Assembly: GCA_964440265.1 (NCBI GenBank)
Contig: CAYTRU010000008.1
Span: 1 to 28,721 of the forward strand
Direction: 5' to 3'
Source of the DNA: CAYMUN01 sp964440265
GTDB taxonomy: Bacteria > Patescibacteriota > Saccharimonadia > Saccharimonadales > UBA4665
DNA: 28,721 nt
The notes beneath the pieces were generated by a model. It saw only the letters and a program-made list of their open reading frames with translations. It was not told the DNA's origin and did no database searches. Numbering within the stretch: position 1 is the first letter of the stretch; every line of letters starts with the position of its first letter. Shown piece by piece: positions 13,738 through 21,188 of this stretch. The position numbers were made by a program, and so were the translations under genes.

Positions 13738-15471
13738 CTACATCTGTTCCGGCGCGGCAATACCTAGTAGCGTCAGTCCGTTTTGGAGGGTCTCGGCGTA
13801 TTGTCGTACCAGGCTTAACCGTAGCGCCTGCCTGGGGTCACCTGCCACGCGATTTTGCTCATAGAAACGGTTGAAGACTTGGGCCAGTTCGTAGAGGTAG
13901 TTTGCGATGTGGTGCGGCGAGTAGTCACTCACGGCGGCGGCGAACGTCTCGGGATACAGGCTAAGTTTGCGAGCCAGGCTGCGTTCCGCCGGATCGAGTT
14001 TATCCACGGCTTTTACTGGCTCAAAATCACCTAGCTTTTGCAGGATACTGCTAGCTCGCACAAAGGCATATTGCAGATACGGCCCGCTATTGCCATGGAT
14101 GGAAATCGATTCCTCGGGACTATAGATGACATCGGGTCCCATGGTTTGCTTGGTAAAGGCGTACTTCACTGCCCCCAGGACGATGTCATTATTATCACCC
14201 ACCGATAACCGCCGGCCGGCCTCAGCGGCGGCATCTAGCACGTCTTGGGCACGCAAGATGTTACCTTTTCGTGAGCTCATTTTCATGCCGCCGGCCAGCT
14301 TTACCTGGCCATGCGTCAGATGCGCCGTCCGCTTTACCAGCTCCGGCTCAAACTGTTCAATGCTTTTCAGCACGACCTTCATATATTCGATGATGTCGTT
14401 ACCGGTTATGATAATCGTGCGGTCAAAGTGGTAGTCCTGCCATTTCGCCATCGTTAGACCGACATCTTTGGCTTCGTAGGTTGGTAAGCCTTCGGAATTG
14501 ATAAATACCCGAGTGTGCAGACCGTAAGGCTCGCCTTTGAAGACTACTGCGCCATCACTTTCGGCGTACACGCCCTTTTTTAGCTGTTCTTTGACCGTCC
14601 TGAGGCCGATTGGCGCCGTAATACTCTCTGGATAATACTTCTCAAAGCCGCTGCCGATCTGTTTATAAAATGCATTAAAGTAGTCATAGCTCCACTGGCG
14701 GGTTGTCCAGTAAATTTTGGCAAAATTACTCTCGTGATCTTCGGCAGTATGTACTTGATAGACTCGTTTATTAAGGACGACTATTGCGGCCTTTCCACGC
14801 TCGTCCGTTTCATAGGCATTTGTGCCCTTTATATATTGTTCTGATAGCCAAGTTGATCGTTCGTCTAGTGATTTTTTAGCGACTACCAGTAAGTTTTCAT
14901 AGGCCTTTGCCTCGTCCATTGAACCATCCGTTAAGGTATGCAAAATCGCCCACATCGTTTTGCCGACATGCAATCCGACGTCGCCCCCGAAATTTACGCG
15001 GTGTACCTCAGCGCCAGCTGCTTCCAAGAAGTTGGCGATGGCGTCACCGACCATTGTTTGATACAGGTGGCCGGCATGTAAAACTTTAAAGGGGTTCGGA
15101 TCGGAATATTCAAACACTATGCTTTGGCCTTGTAGTGACTGTGCAAGCATCGTGGCAGATTGGGCAGCATCGAAAAGCTGCTGGTCAGACAGACGGATAT
15201 TAATAAAGCCCGGTCCGGCAACCGTGACCTCGCTGATTTTCTCACCGAAAGTTTCACGCAGTTTCACGGCCAGCGTTTCGCCAATTTCTCGTGGATTTTT
15301 GCCGACTTGTTTGGACAGCTGCAGCGCCACGTTGGTTGCATAGTCGCCAAATTGTTCTTCGGGCCGTGTCAGCTCAACGTCAACATCGCTACCGAATAAT
15401 TCCTGGCAAGCAGCAGCAATCCTTTGCTCAATGTCATCTTTCATCGTATGTAAGTGTAACAGATCAGGCAT
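13738..15471 (-). CDS. argS: Arginyl-tRNA synthetase
   Basis: Class I synthetase charging tRNA-Arg; up to 577 residues. The N-terminal Add-1 domain (about 10-110) is followed by the signature HAGH at 132-135 in NPFKVLHAGHLYQTM. The KMSKS-like loop GGMKMSSRKGN comes later, and a C-terminal DALR anticodon-binding domain ends the protein (FNRFYEQNRV region). Two starts are possible: ATG 15471, two bases after the stop of the preceding gene (TAGCCATG, coupling), or ATG 15444, which gives the more usual N-terminus MKDDIEQ. Its place within the arginine operon puts product use and biosynthesis under the same control. Confidence 0.96.
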   Translation of the reverse strand: MPDLLHLHTMKDDIEQRIAAACQELFGSDVDVELTRPEEQFGDYATNVALQLSKQVGKNPREIGETLAVKLRETFGEKISEVTVAGPGFINIRLSDQQLFDAAQSATMLAQSLQGQSIVFEYSDPNPFKVLHAGHLYQTMVGDAIANFLEAAGAEVHRVNFGGDVGLHVGKTMWAILHTLTDGSMDEAKAYENLLVVAKKSLDERSTWLSEQYIKGTNAYETDERGKAAIVVLNKRVYQVHTAEDHESNFAKIYWTTRQWSYDYFNAFYKQIGSGFEKYYPESITAPIGLRTVKEQLKKGVYAESDGAVVFKGEPYGLHTRVFINSEGLPTYEAKDVGLTMAKWQDYHFDRTIIITGNDIIEYMKVVLKSIEQFEPELVKRTAHLTHGQVKLAGGMKMSSRKGNILRAQDVLDAAAEAGRRLSVGDNNDIVLGAVKYAFTKQTMGPDVIYSPEESISIHGNSGPYLQYAFVRASSILQKLGDFEPVKAVDKLDPAERSLARKLSLYPETFAAAVSDYSPHHIANYLYELAQVFNRFYEQNRVAGDPRQALRLSLVRQYAETLQNGLTLLGIAAPEQM

Positions 15472-15473
15472 GG

Positions 15474-16085
15474 CTAATTAATTGGCTGGTGATCCTGCTG
15501 GAACGTGAAATGTGGTTTTGGTACCCTTGCCTGCCGAGCTATTATTAATACAGCCTCCAATAAATTGATTAGGCCTAAGTAAACTGGGAACAAGAGTATT
15601 CCGTAGCTATACTTGCCCGCTCCTATAATATTGATAAACGGTGCAGCGCCACCAAGCACGAAAAAGAGCGGCGTTTCTGTCCATGGTTGATGCCAGGTTT
15701 TTAGCAATGTGGGAGTAAAAGCAATAACGTCGGTCACCACGCTCAGATGTAGCGCCAACAAGGCATTACCCGTAGCTTGCCATACCATCACGCCAACTAT
15801 CAATAAGCCATAACACGCCAGATCGACTTTAGATAAACCACCGACACCTCGCTTCAGCGCCAGTAATAAAATAGCTACACAACCAGCCCAGTCTCCGAGT
15901 GTGATCGCAAGTAGCCAACCGCTATGAAGTTGATTTTGCTGCAATAATGTAACTGTGAGAAGCAAAACGAACATAATACGCGCTGAACGGGCGGGCTTAA
16001 CTTTGTCTTTATAAATGTCGCGTGCATAGGGAGCGTATGCGGCGATAGCGATCAAGGCAGCAAGAATGGAAAGAGTCTCTTTCAT
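15474..16085 (-). CDS. Multi-pass membrane protein in the arginine operon
   Basis: 203 residues with about six to seven hydrophobic helices arranged as two similar halves (LIAIAAYAPYARDIYKDKVK, then LSVVTDVIAFTPTLLKTWHQ). Each half has a proline in a helix and a charged segment after it, recalling PQ-loop/SWEET-type transporters. This is a topology resemblance, not a confirmed family. It sits between argF (ATGA overlap) and argS (two-base gap), so it is expressed with them. A transport role for arginine or a precursor is possible but unproven. Confidence 0.75.
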   Translation of the reverse strand: MKETLSILAALIAIAAYAPYARDIYKDKVKPARSARIMFVLLLTVTLLQQNQLHSGWLLAITLGDWAGCVAILLLALKRGVGGLSKVDLACYGLLIVGVMVWQATGNALLALHLSVVTDVIAFTPTLLKTWHQPWTETPLFFVLGGAAPFINIIGAGKYSYGILLFPVYLGLINLLEAVLIIARQARVPKPHFTFQQDHQPIN

Positions 16086-16951
16086 GACAAGAGCGTGAGC
16101 ATGATAGCTTTTTGGGCGTGCAAGCGATTTTCGGCTTGGTCAAAGATTAGTGATTTTGTCGAATCCATCACAGCGTCGGTGACTTCTTTGCCCCGAGTGG
16201 CTGGCAAGTCGTGCATAAAATATCTGTCGCCAAGTAATGTCTCGTCGACTTGGTATGGTGCAAAGATTGTTTCCCGCTGTGCCTGTTCGGCTTCATCGCC
16301 CATCGAGACCCAGGTGTCGGTATAGACTACATCGGCACCCTGAACTGCTGCTGCCGGGTCGGTGGTCAAAAAGTCGGGCGTCGACTGCGGCTGGAAGCCC
16401 TCGGGTGTCGCGACCCGGATAGTGATTCCCAGCAACCGGCACGCATCAATTAGTGAGTTGCAGACATTGTTGCCGTCACCAATGTAGGCAACGGTCGGGT
16501 TATCGCCGACAAACTCTTTGATGGTCATGACATCGGCAAGTGCTTGGCAGGGGTGATATAAGTTGCACAAGCCATTGATCACCGGAACTTCGGAAGCTAC
16601 CATCATGTCTAGAATGGTTTGGTGATCGAACACCCTGGCCATGATGATGTCAGCATAGCGGGAGGCAACCTTGATCTCGTCTTTGATGCTGGCCTTGCTG
16701 CCGTGTGAGGTCCGGGCATCCATGTAGATGGCATGCCCGCCGAGCTGTGTCATGCCAGCCTCAAAAGATAATCTCGTCCGCACCGACGCTTTTTCGAACC
16801 ACATTACCAGCGTCTTTTGCTGGAGGGCGTCATGATACTTTTCCGGATTTTTCTTGAGGTCAAACGCCAAGGCTAAAACACGCTCCAGTTGTTCTTGAGA
16901 AAAATCGGAAATTTTTGAGAAGTGTTTTGGTGGCAAGTTAGTTTTAGCCAT
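16082..16951 (-). CDS. argF: Ornithine carbamoyltransferase
   Basis: Makes citrulline from ornithine and carbamoyl phosphate. 289 residues, slightly short. The carbamoyl-phosphate site SVRTR is at 56-60 (family STRTR), HPCQ at 133-136, YIGDGNN at 156-162, and the ornithine loop DTWVSMGDE at 212-220. The C-terminus AENRLHAQKAIM is canonical. The usual HCLP motif reads HDLP at 247-250, so the active-site cysteine is Asp. The overall sequence resembles the plant/cyanobacterial type of OTCase rather than acetyl- or succinylornithine enzymes, because the SMG loop is present. AAGGAGA lies before the ATG. It overlaps argH by eight bases and the next membrane gene by four. Confidence 0.93.
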   Translation of the reverse strand: MAKTNLPPKHFSKISDFSQEQLERVLALAFDLKKNPEKYHDALQQKTLVMWFEKASVRTRLSFEAGMTQLGGHAIYMDARTSHGSKASIKDEIKVASRYADIIMARVFDHQTILDMMVASEVPVINGLCNLYHPCQALADVMTIKEFVGDNPTVAYIGDGNNVCNSLIDACRLLGITIRVATPEGFQPQSTPDFLTTDPAAAVQGADVVYTDTWVSMGDEAEQAQRETIFAPYQVDETLLGDRYFMHDLPATRGKEVTDAVMDSTKSLIFDQAENRLHAQKAIMLTLLS

Positions 16952-18152
16952 CTTTTATCTCCTTCGGGAATAGTTCTTCTTTGATCTGCAAGTAGGCATC
17001 CCGAAACGGCATGCCCCCAGCCACTAGCTTGTAAACCCTTTCGGTAGCGTAGAGGTCATCAGTCATTGCTGCCTGAAGCTTAGACTCGTTAATCTTCAGT
17101 TCCGGAACGGCATGAATTAGCATGGTCAGAGTGTTTTTGGTCAGCTCAGCACCTTTCATAAACGGCTCTTTGGTTAACTGTAGATCTCGCTGAAAACCGT
17201 TGCCGATGCTACCGATGATGGCTCCAATCTGGGCATAATAACCAGCCAAGACCTTGGTGTTGCCTCTCATGATTTCAAAGACGTCATAATTACGCTTATT
17301 GGGCATGATAGACGAGCCAGTGGTAAATTCCGGCGGCAGGCTGAAGTAATCAAACTCCTGGGTGGTAAAGAGCAGCATGTCGCAGGCGAAGCGGCCAGCT
17401 AAAATCATCGTCAGCTCGCAGGCCTGCAAAACGATCAATTCGAAATAACCCCGGGAAATTCCGCAATATAACGGATTTTGTTGAGTCTTGCTGAAGCCAA
17501 GTTTTTCGGTGGTGTATTCCCGGTCAAGTTCCAGACCAGTCACACCAAAGCCAGCCGCTGAGCCAAGCGGATTTTGGTCGATCATTGCCTTGGTCGCCTC
17601 GACCATCGGCAGCAAATCATGCAGGGCGTCTCGGTAAGCTCCCAGCCAGTCACTCACCGTCGTGGGCATAGCTTTCTGCAAATGAGTATAACCGGGCATC
17701 GGGATCCCCGTGGCCTGCTTCATTTTGCTTTCGTAGGCCTCAATCAAAGCTTCGAGTTGTTGAGCGACATCGCTCAGTACATCTTTCATATACAGCCGCA
17801 TCATAACTAAGGCCTGATCATTGCGACTGCGGCCGGTGTGAATCTTTTTACCGATGTCACCGAGTTTTTCAGTGAGATACTGTTCGATAGCGGTATGGCA
17901 ATCTTCCTGTTCGCGCAAGACCTGGAATTTACCTTTTGCATGTAACGCTTTGATCTCTTTTAGAACTGTCTCGACTTGCTCGTATTCCGACTGCTCCATC
18001 ACGCCTATCTTGACCAGCATGCCGACATGAGCCAGCGTGCCTTCAAGGTCATACGGCAGTAGTAGCGTATCAAATATGTAGTCCTCACCAACGGTGTAGG
18101 CCTCGACGACTTCAGATGGTGTCGAACCGGTAGTTTGCCATATTTTAGCCAT
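16944..18152 (-). CDS. argH: Argininosuccinate lyase
   Basis: Splits argininosuccinate into arginine and fumarate, the last step of the pathway. 402 residues, about 50 shorter than typical ASL because the C-terminal region is reduced. Conserved motifs are present: HTGRSRNDQ at 105-113, PGYTHLQKAMPT near 153-164, and the superfamily signature GSSIMPNKRN at 279-288 with the catalytic serine. AGGAGG four bases before the ATG at 18152. Starts eight bases after argG and overlaps argF by eight. Confidence 0.95.
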   Translation of the reverse strand: MAKIWQTTGSTPSEVVEAYTVGEDYIFDTLLLPYDLEGTLAHVGMLVKIGVMEQSEYEQVETVLKEIKALHAKGKFQVLREQEDCHTAIEQYLTEKLGDIGKKIHTGRSRNDQALVMMRLYMKDVLSDVAQQLEALIEAYESKMKQATGIPMPGYTHLQKAMPTTVSDWLGAYRDALHDLLPMVEATKAMIDQNPLGSAAGFGVTGLELDREYTTEKLGFSKTQQNPLYCGISRGYFELIVLQACELTMILAGRFACDMLLFTTQEFDYFSLPPEFTTGSSIMPNKRNYDVFEIMRGNTKVLAGYYAQIGAIIGSIGNGFQRDLQLTKEPFMKGAELTKNTLTMLIHAVPELKINESKLQAAMTDDLYATERVYKLVAGGMPFRDAYLQIKEELFPKEIKDG

Positions 18153-18160
18153 GCTGCCTC

Positions 18161-19438
18161 CTAATTCTTTCCTAACTTATTTTCGTAGTCATATACAGAA
18201 TACGCTGTTTTTTGAGCCAGGTTGTAGATTTCCGTAAACCCAGCCGAAGCATTTTGGTTAAACGTTAGATCAAAGGTATTTGAGCTCATCAGCTGTTGGT
18301 CAAATAGTGAGTGTGGCGACTCCAAAGCTACTACGGTAATATTTCCCTTATAGAGCTTCACTTTTACCGTGCCAGTGACCTTATTGTTTTGGCTGTTGGT
18401 ATAGGCATGGATATGATACATGACCGGGTCGTACCATTTAGCCGCGTAGGTGAGATACGCCCATTTGGTGTCGATGAAGACTTTTAGCTCGTTTTCCTCT
18501 TTCGTGGAGACCATCATTTCTAGCTTTTTATGGGCCGCGATCAGGATATTGGCCCCGGGGTTTTCGTACACACCTCGAATCTTCAGGCCGACCAATCTGT
18601 CTTCGATTAACTGAACCACGCCCACGCCATGTTTGGAACCGATTTTATTAGACTCGGCGATGATCTGACTCAATTTAAGCTGCTGGCCGTTGAAGGCTAC
18701 GGGTACGCCTGATTTAAATTCAATTTCTACTATCTCGGCCTTGTCTGGCGCGTCTTCGGTGATAGTACACCATTGTAGGATTTTTTCGAGTGGTGGTTCC
18801 AGAGCTGGATCCTCGATTTCACCGCCTTCCCCAGTAATTCCCCACATATTTTCATCGTAGGAGTAGGGTTTATCCGGTTGCTGTTTCACCGGTATATTAT
18901 GGGTTTTTGCGTAGGCAATTTCCTCTTGCCGTCCCATTGACCATTCTCTAACTGGCGCGATGGTTTTAAGCTGAGGGTTAAGTGTGGTGATGTAGCCCTC
19001 GAACCGAACCTGATCATTGCCTTTACCGGTACAACCGTGAGCTATAACTTCGCTATTGGTCTCGGCGGCGACCTTGACCGCAACTTTGCTGATTATTACC
19101 CTGCCGAGCGGACAGCTCAGCGCGTAATCACCCTGGTAGTTGGCGTTGGCTTTAATGGCCTCGCTCAGAATCACATCGGCAAATTCGTCTTTGGCATCGT
19201 AGACAATCGCTTCTACTGCCCCAAGGTCTAGAGCTTTCTGCCTGACCGCCTCCAGGTCATCAGCAGTCTGGCCGATATCGACCGTTAGCGTTACTACCTG
19301 ACACTCATACTCATCCTGAATCCATTTCAGCATTACCGAAGTATCTAGGCCGCCGGAGTACAGCAAGAGACACTTGTCAAACTCGCCTTTTTTGGCCTCG
19401 TGAGAGGCTGTTTTTATATACGTTGAGTTATTTTTCAT
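18161..19438 (-). CDS. argG: Argininosuccinate synthase
   Basis: Joins citrulline and aspartate with ATP. 425 residues from the ATG at 19438, chosen because AAGGAG lies seven bases upstream; an in-frame ATG seven codons earlier (19459) has none. An N-terminal tail of ~20 polar residues is extra. The pyrophosphatase-type ATP loop YSGGLDTS is at about 27-34. HGCTGKGNDQVRFE, APVREW and SYDENMWGITGEGGEIEDP are canonical. First gene of argG-argH-argF-membrane protein-argS-mscL-msrB, all within 26 bases of each other or overlapping. Preceded by a leader with an apparent arginine attenuator (terminator at 19501-19527). Confidence 0.96.
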   Translation of the reverse strand: MKNNSTYIKTASHEAKKGEFDKCLLLYSGGLDTSVMLKWIQDEYECQVVTLTVDIGQTADDLEAVRQKALDLGAVEAIVYDAKDEFADVILSEAIKANANYQGDYALSCPLGRVIISKVAVKVAAETNSEVIAHGCTGKGNDQVRFEGYITTLNPQLKTIAPVREWSMGRQEEIAYAKTHNIPVKQQPDKPYSYDENMWGITGEGGEIEDPALEPPLEKILQWCTITEDAPDKAEIVEIEFKSGVPVAFNGQQLKLSQIIAESNKIGSKHGVGVVQLIEDRLVGLKIRGVYENPGANILIAAHKKLEMMVSTKEENELKVFIDTKWAYLTYAAKWYDPVMYHIHAYTNSQNNKVTGTVKVKLYKGNITVVALESPHSLFDQQLMSSNTFDLTFNQNASAGFTEIYNLAQKTAYSVYDYENKLGKN

Positions 19439-19500
19439 TACATTTCTCCTTAATCTCATTAGTGTAAGCGTATTTATGCATATATTTAAATTTTTAAATT

Positions 19501-19527
19501 AAAAAAGCTCCCTGGCGATAGGGAGCT
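19501..19527 (-). terminator. Intrinsic terminator/attenuator before argG
   Basis: On the minus strand, an eight-base perfect stem AGCTCCCT/AGGGAGCT with loop ATCGCC is followed by a run of T. It ends 63 bases before the argG ATG and lies in its 5' leader. The 5' half (ACAGCTCCC, 19529-19521) can alternatively pair with the upstream GGGAGTTGT (19569-19561). Confidence 0.85.
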
Positions 19528-19548
19528 GTCTGGGGCTTATTTGCTTAA

Positions 19549-19620
19549 CTAATTACTAGGACAACTCCCGTTGGTACGTGAGTTGTGACGGCGGATAACA
19601 GATGTCACCAAAAAATTCAT
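19549..19620 (-). CDS. Arginine leader peptide of the argG operon
   Basis: 23 codons from ATG at 19620 to TAG, beginning MNFLVTSVIRRHNSR. Three are Arg: consecutive CGC CGT at codons 10-11 and CGT at codon 15. The first pair lies exactly at the 5' edge of the first attenuator hairpin. No Shine-Dalgarno is visible. Either the message is leaderless, since -10 TATCAT ends seven positions before the A of the ATG, or translation is coupled to a 64-codon upstream frame that overlaps it by ATGA. It would have no function beyond sensing charged tRNA-Arg. Confidence 0.65.
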   Translation of the reverse strand: MNFLVTSVIRRHNSRTNGSCPSN

Positions 19621-19811
19621 ATGTCAATGATACTACACTTTCTGCCAATAGGCAAGTATCCTCTCGGGGTTCCAAAAGCCTTGCTCTCGGCGCAGTCATT
19701 ACCTACTGCTTGATTAGCTATCGCTGGTGCAATGATTATAGCAAATATGCTATGGATCAATCTGTTAGCCATAGCATATTTGCTATAATCTCCTAGATAC
19801 ATTCCAACCAC
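19617..19811 (-). CDS. Possible small membrane protein between argB and argG
   Basis: 64 codons from GTG at 19811, preceded by a full AAGGAGG nine bases upstream, one of the best ribosome sites in the window. The product has one hydrophobic stretch (HSIFAIIIAPAIANQAVG, about 20-37) and a basic/cysteine-containing tail. It is not recognised. The 22-base inverted repeat at 19734-19790 lies within it, so part of its sequence may be dictated by DNA or RNA structure rather than protein function. Its TGA overlaps the leader-peptide ATG (ATGA). It may be real, or only a translated leader element. Confidence 0.35.
   Translation of the reverse strand: MVGMYLGDYSKYAMANRLIHSIFAIIIAPAIANQAVGNDCAESKAFGTPRGYLPIGRKCSIIDI
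19627..19655 (-). promoter_or_regulatory. Promoter of the attenuator-argG transcript
   Basis: On the minus strand, TTGCCT (19655-19650) and TATCAT (19632-19627) are 17 bases apart. The expected start coincides with the A of the leader-peptide ATG (19620). The argG operon could therefore be transcribed separately from argC-J-D-B, with a leaderless leader peptide. Confidence 0.5.
19734..19790. repeat. Perfect 22-base inverted repeat with 13-base loop
   Basis: Arms 19734-19755 and 19769-19790 are exact reverse complements. Each arm is itself a near palindrome (ATAGCA-AATA-TGCTAT and ATAGCA-TATT-TGCTAT) with centres 33 bases apart, about three helix turns. As DNA it could be a pair of operator sites. 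As RNA it is a long hairpin suitable for RNase III-type processing between argB and argG. No T-run follows on either strand, so it is not a standard terminator. Confidence 0.7.
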
Positions 19812-19899
19812 GGGGCTAAACCTCCTTGCTCCATCGCCACGCCGACATCATGCAGCGCCTGAAGACACACAGGTAAGATATCTGGAGTTGAGATTAAGG

Positions 19900-21186
19900 C
19901 TAGTGCATGGCGGGGATGGCAGTAAGCTCGTCGGCTATGGCTTCGAGCGCCGGAAAATCGATGCCACGACCGAAGAGTATCCACTCGCCCTGGCGTTTCA
20001 TGATGTCAGCGTGGCGGTGATACCAAGTCGCGTAACGGTTCGTAGCATGCGAGCGCCAGACCAGCACCGGAAAGTCGGCGGTAATCCGATACCACAGACT
20101 CTCACCGATACCGCGGCCTTGGAACTGGGGCGAGACTGCCAGTTTATCCAGATATGGGGTGCCGTCTGATAACACCGTGACGACACCGAAGGCCAGTCGA
20201 TCGGCCGTGAAATAGACTTTTTCAATATCACGTTTGGCATAATCAATCGGTAATGACTTATGGAATACTTCTGTAATGAGGGCTGCTAGGTCTGGATAGG
20301 TGTTGGCTATATCTTGGCTAGCAATAATTTTTTGGCCCTTGCCCACAAAGGTGCCCGAACCCTGGTCAGTTAACAGTTCTGGGAGCAAGTCGGCTGGCTT
20401 GGTGATGGAGATTGCCGAGCCGACTTCCAGGTCCTCGAGGATCTTGGCCAGCTCACGTAGCTTCAGGGCCATACCACCGCTGACTATGCCCTCGGCAATC
20501 AGGGCTTCAACGTCTCGGATGTCAATACCGCTGATAAACTCCTGGGCATTACTGCCTTTGATCGGTTTCAGGACACCACCGGTAGGCGTCAAGCTGGCCA
20601 TGCGGTGGGGTCGCAGATCAGTTGCCAGGGCTCGGAAAATGGTGTCGGCGTTGACATTGAGCGTTTCGCCGGTCTTTTCATCGTGGGCTAGTGAGTGGAG
20701 AACCACTACGGCATGTTGCTGCAAAGCCGCGACGATCTTTTCGGTCTCGATGGCGGTGATTTCTGTGCCAACTAAGCCCAAGACTGAATCGCGCTTGGCA
20801 CTAAATAGGTCAGCAGCCGGCAAGCTTGTGACTTTTACGCTATCGCCTGCTAATACCTGAACAAGCTCATTTGTCAGTCCGGTAAAGATCTGTTTAGCCA
20901 GATTAAGCATGGCAGGATCGGTGTAACGTTTGCCGTCTATGAACTGCGAACTGACATCAAACTGTTTAGCGGCCTGGCTCAGTTGCGGACCGCCGCCGTG
21001 AACGAGTAAAGTGTGAATACCGTGGCTGGCAAGTTCGCCTAAGGCTTCGGCCAGCTCCAGAACTGCGGCCTTATCCTCCAGTAAGCCCCCGCCGACCTTG
21101 ATCAGTAATTGCCGATAAGGCGCAAAGCTTTGTAAGGCAGCAATGTAGTGCCTGGTCTGCTTACCAGGTAGATCAGCTATTTTCAT
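19900..21186 (-). CDS. Bifunctional N-acetylglutamate synthase/kinase fusion
   Basis: 428 residues with two domains, catalysing the first two steps of arginine synthesis. Residues 1-~285 are an amino-acid kinase of the N-acetylglutamate kinase type: LLIKVGGG at 27-34, LLVHGGGPQLS at 60-70, NVNADTIFRALATDL at 177-191, GIVSGGMALKL at 233-243. Residues ~290-428 are a GNAT-type acetyltransferase with acetyl-CoA loop FQGRGIGESLW at 355-365, then WYHRHADIMKRQGEWILFGRG. This kinase-NAT layout matches the NAGS/K enzymes of Xanthomonadales and the related vertebrate NAGS, rather than classical ArgA or plain ArgB. Starts two bases after argD (TAATTATG), no Shine-Dalgarno. Arginine feedback is usual in the family. 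Confidence 0.92.
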   Translation of the reverse strand: MKIADLPGKQTRHYIAALQSFAPYRQLLIKVGGGLLEDKAAVLELAEALGELASHGIHTLLVHGGGPQLSQAAKQFDVSSQFIDGKRYTDPAMLNLAKQIFTGLTNELVQVLAGDSVKVTSLPAADLFSAKRDSVLGLVGTEITAIETEKIVAALQQHAVVVLHSLAHDEKTGETLNVNADTIFRALATDLRPHRMASLTPTGGVLKPIKGSNAQEFISGIDIRDVEALIAEGIVSGGMALKLRELAKILEDLEVGSAISITKPADLLPELLTDQGSGTFVGKGQKIIASQDIANTYPDLAALITEVFHKSLPIDYAKRDIEKVYFTADRLAFGVVTVLSDGTPYLDKLAVSPQFQGRGIGESLWYRITADFPVLVWRSHATNRYATWYHRHADIMKRQGEWILFGRGIDFPALEAIADELTAIPAMH

Positions 21187-21188
21187 AA

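Larger units (their letters stand above)
19501..19620 (-). promoter_or_regulatory. Arginine attenuator (ribosome-mediated switch)
   Basis: Four segments in order on the minus strand: 1 = ACAACTC (19586-19580), 2 = GGGAGTTGT (19569-19561), 3 = ACAGCTCCC (19529-19521), 4 = AGGGAGCT (19513-19506). Pairing 1:2 is seven perfect bases and 3:4 is the terminator. Pairing 2:3 is nine base pairs with one G-U and forbids both. The leader ORF's CGC CGT arginine codons (19593-19588) end one base before segment 1. A ribosome stalled there for lack of Arg-tRNA would cover segment 1 and favour 2:3, giving read-through. Finishing the ORF (stop at 19551-19549) would cover segment 2 and favour termination. The geometry is seen; the mechanism is inferred. 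Confidence 0.72.
19439..19899 (-). other. 461-base leader region between argB and argG
   Basis: The only gap above 300 bases between recognisable genes. In minus-strand order it holds a strong ribosome site and possible 64-codon frame, the 22-base inverted repeat, a promoter, the arginine leader peptide, the attenuator hairpins and terminator, and an AT-rich stretch with the argG ribosome site. No tRNA or T-box consensus was found. Confidence 0.7.

Noticed and set aside
19501..19620. T-box riboswitch in the argG leader
   Set aside because: No AGGGTGGNACCGCG-type T-box sequence or stem I specifier loop was found; the leader ORF with Arg codons and the segment pairing explain the structure better.
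19793..19984. 63-codon frame ending in a plausible-looking LQALHDVGVAMEQGG
   Set aside because: Most of it overlaps the 3' end of the NAGS/kinase gene in another frame and it has no ribosome site of its own; probably chance.
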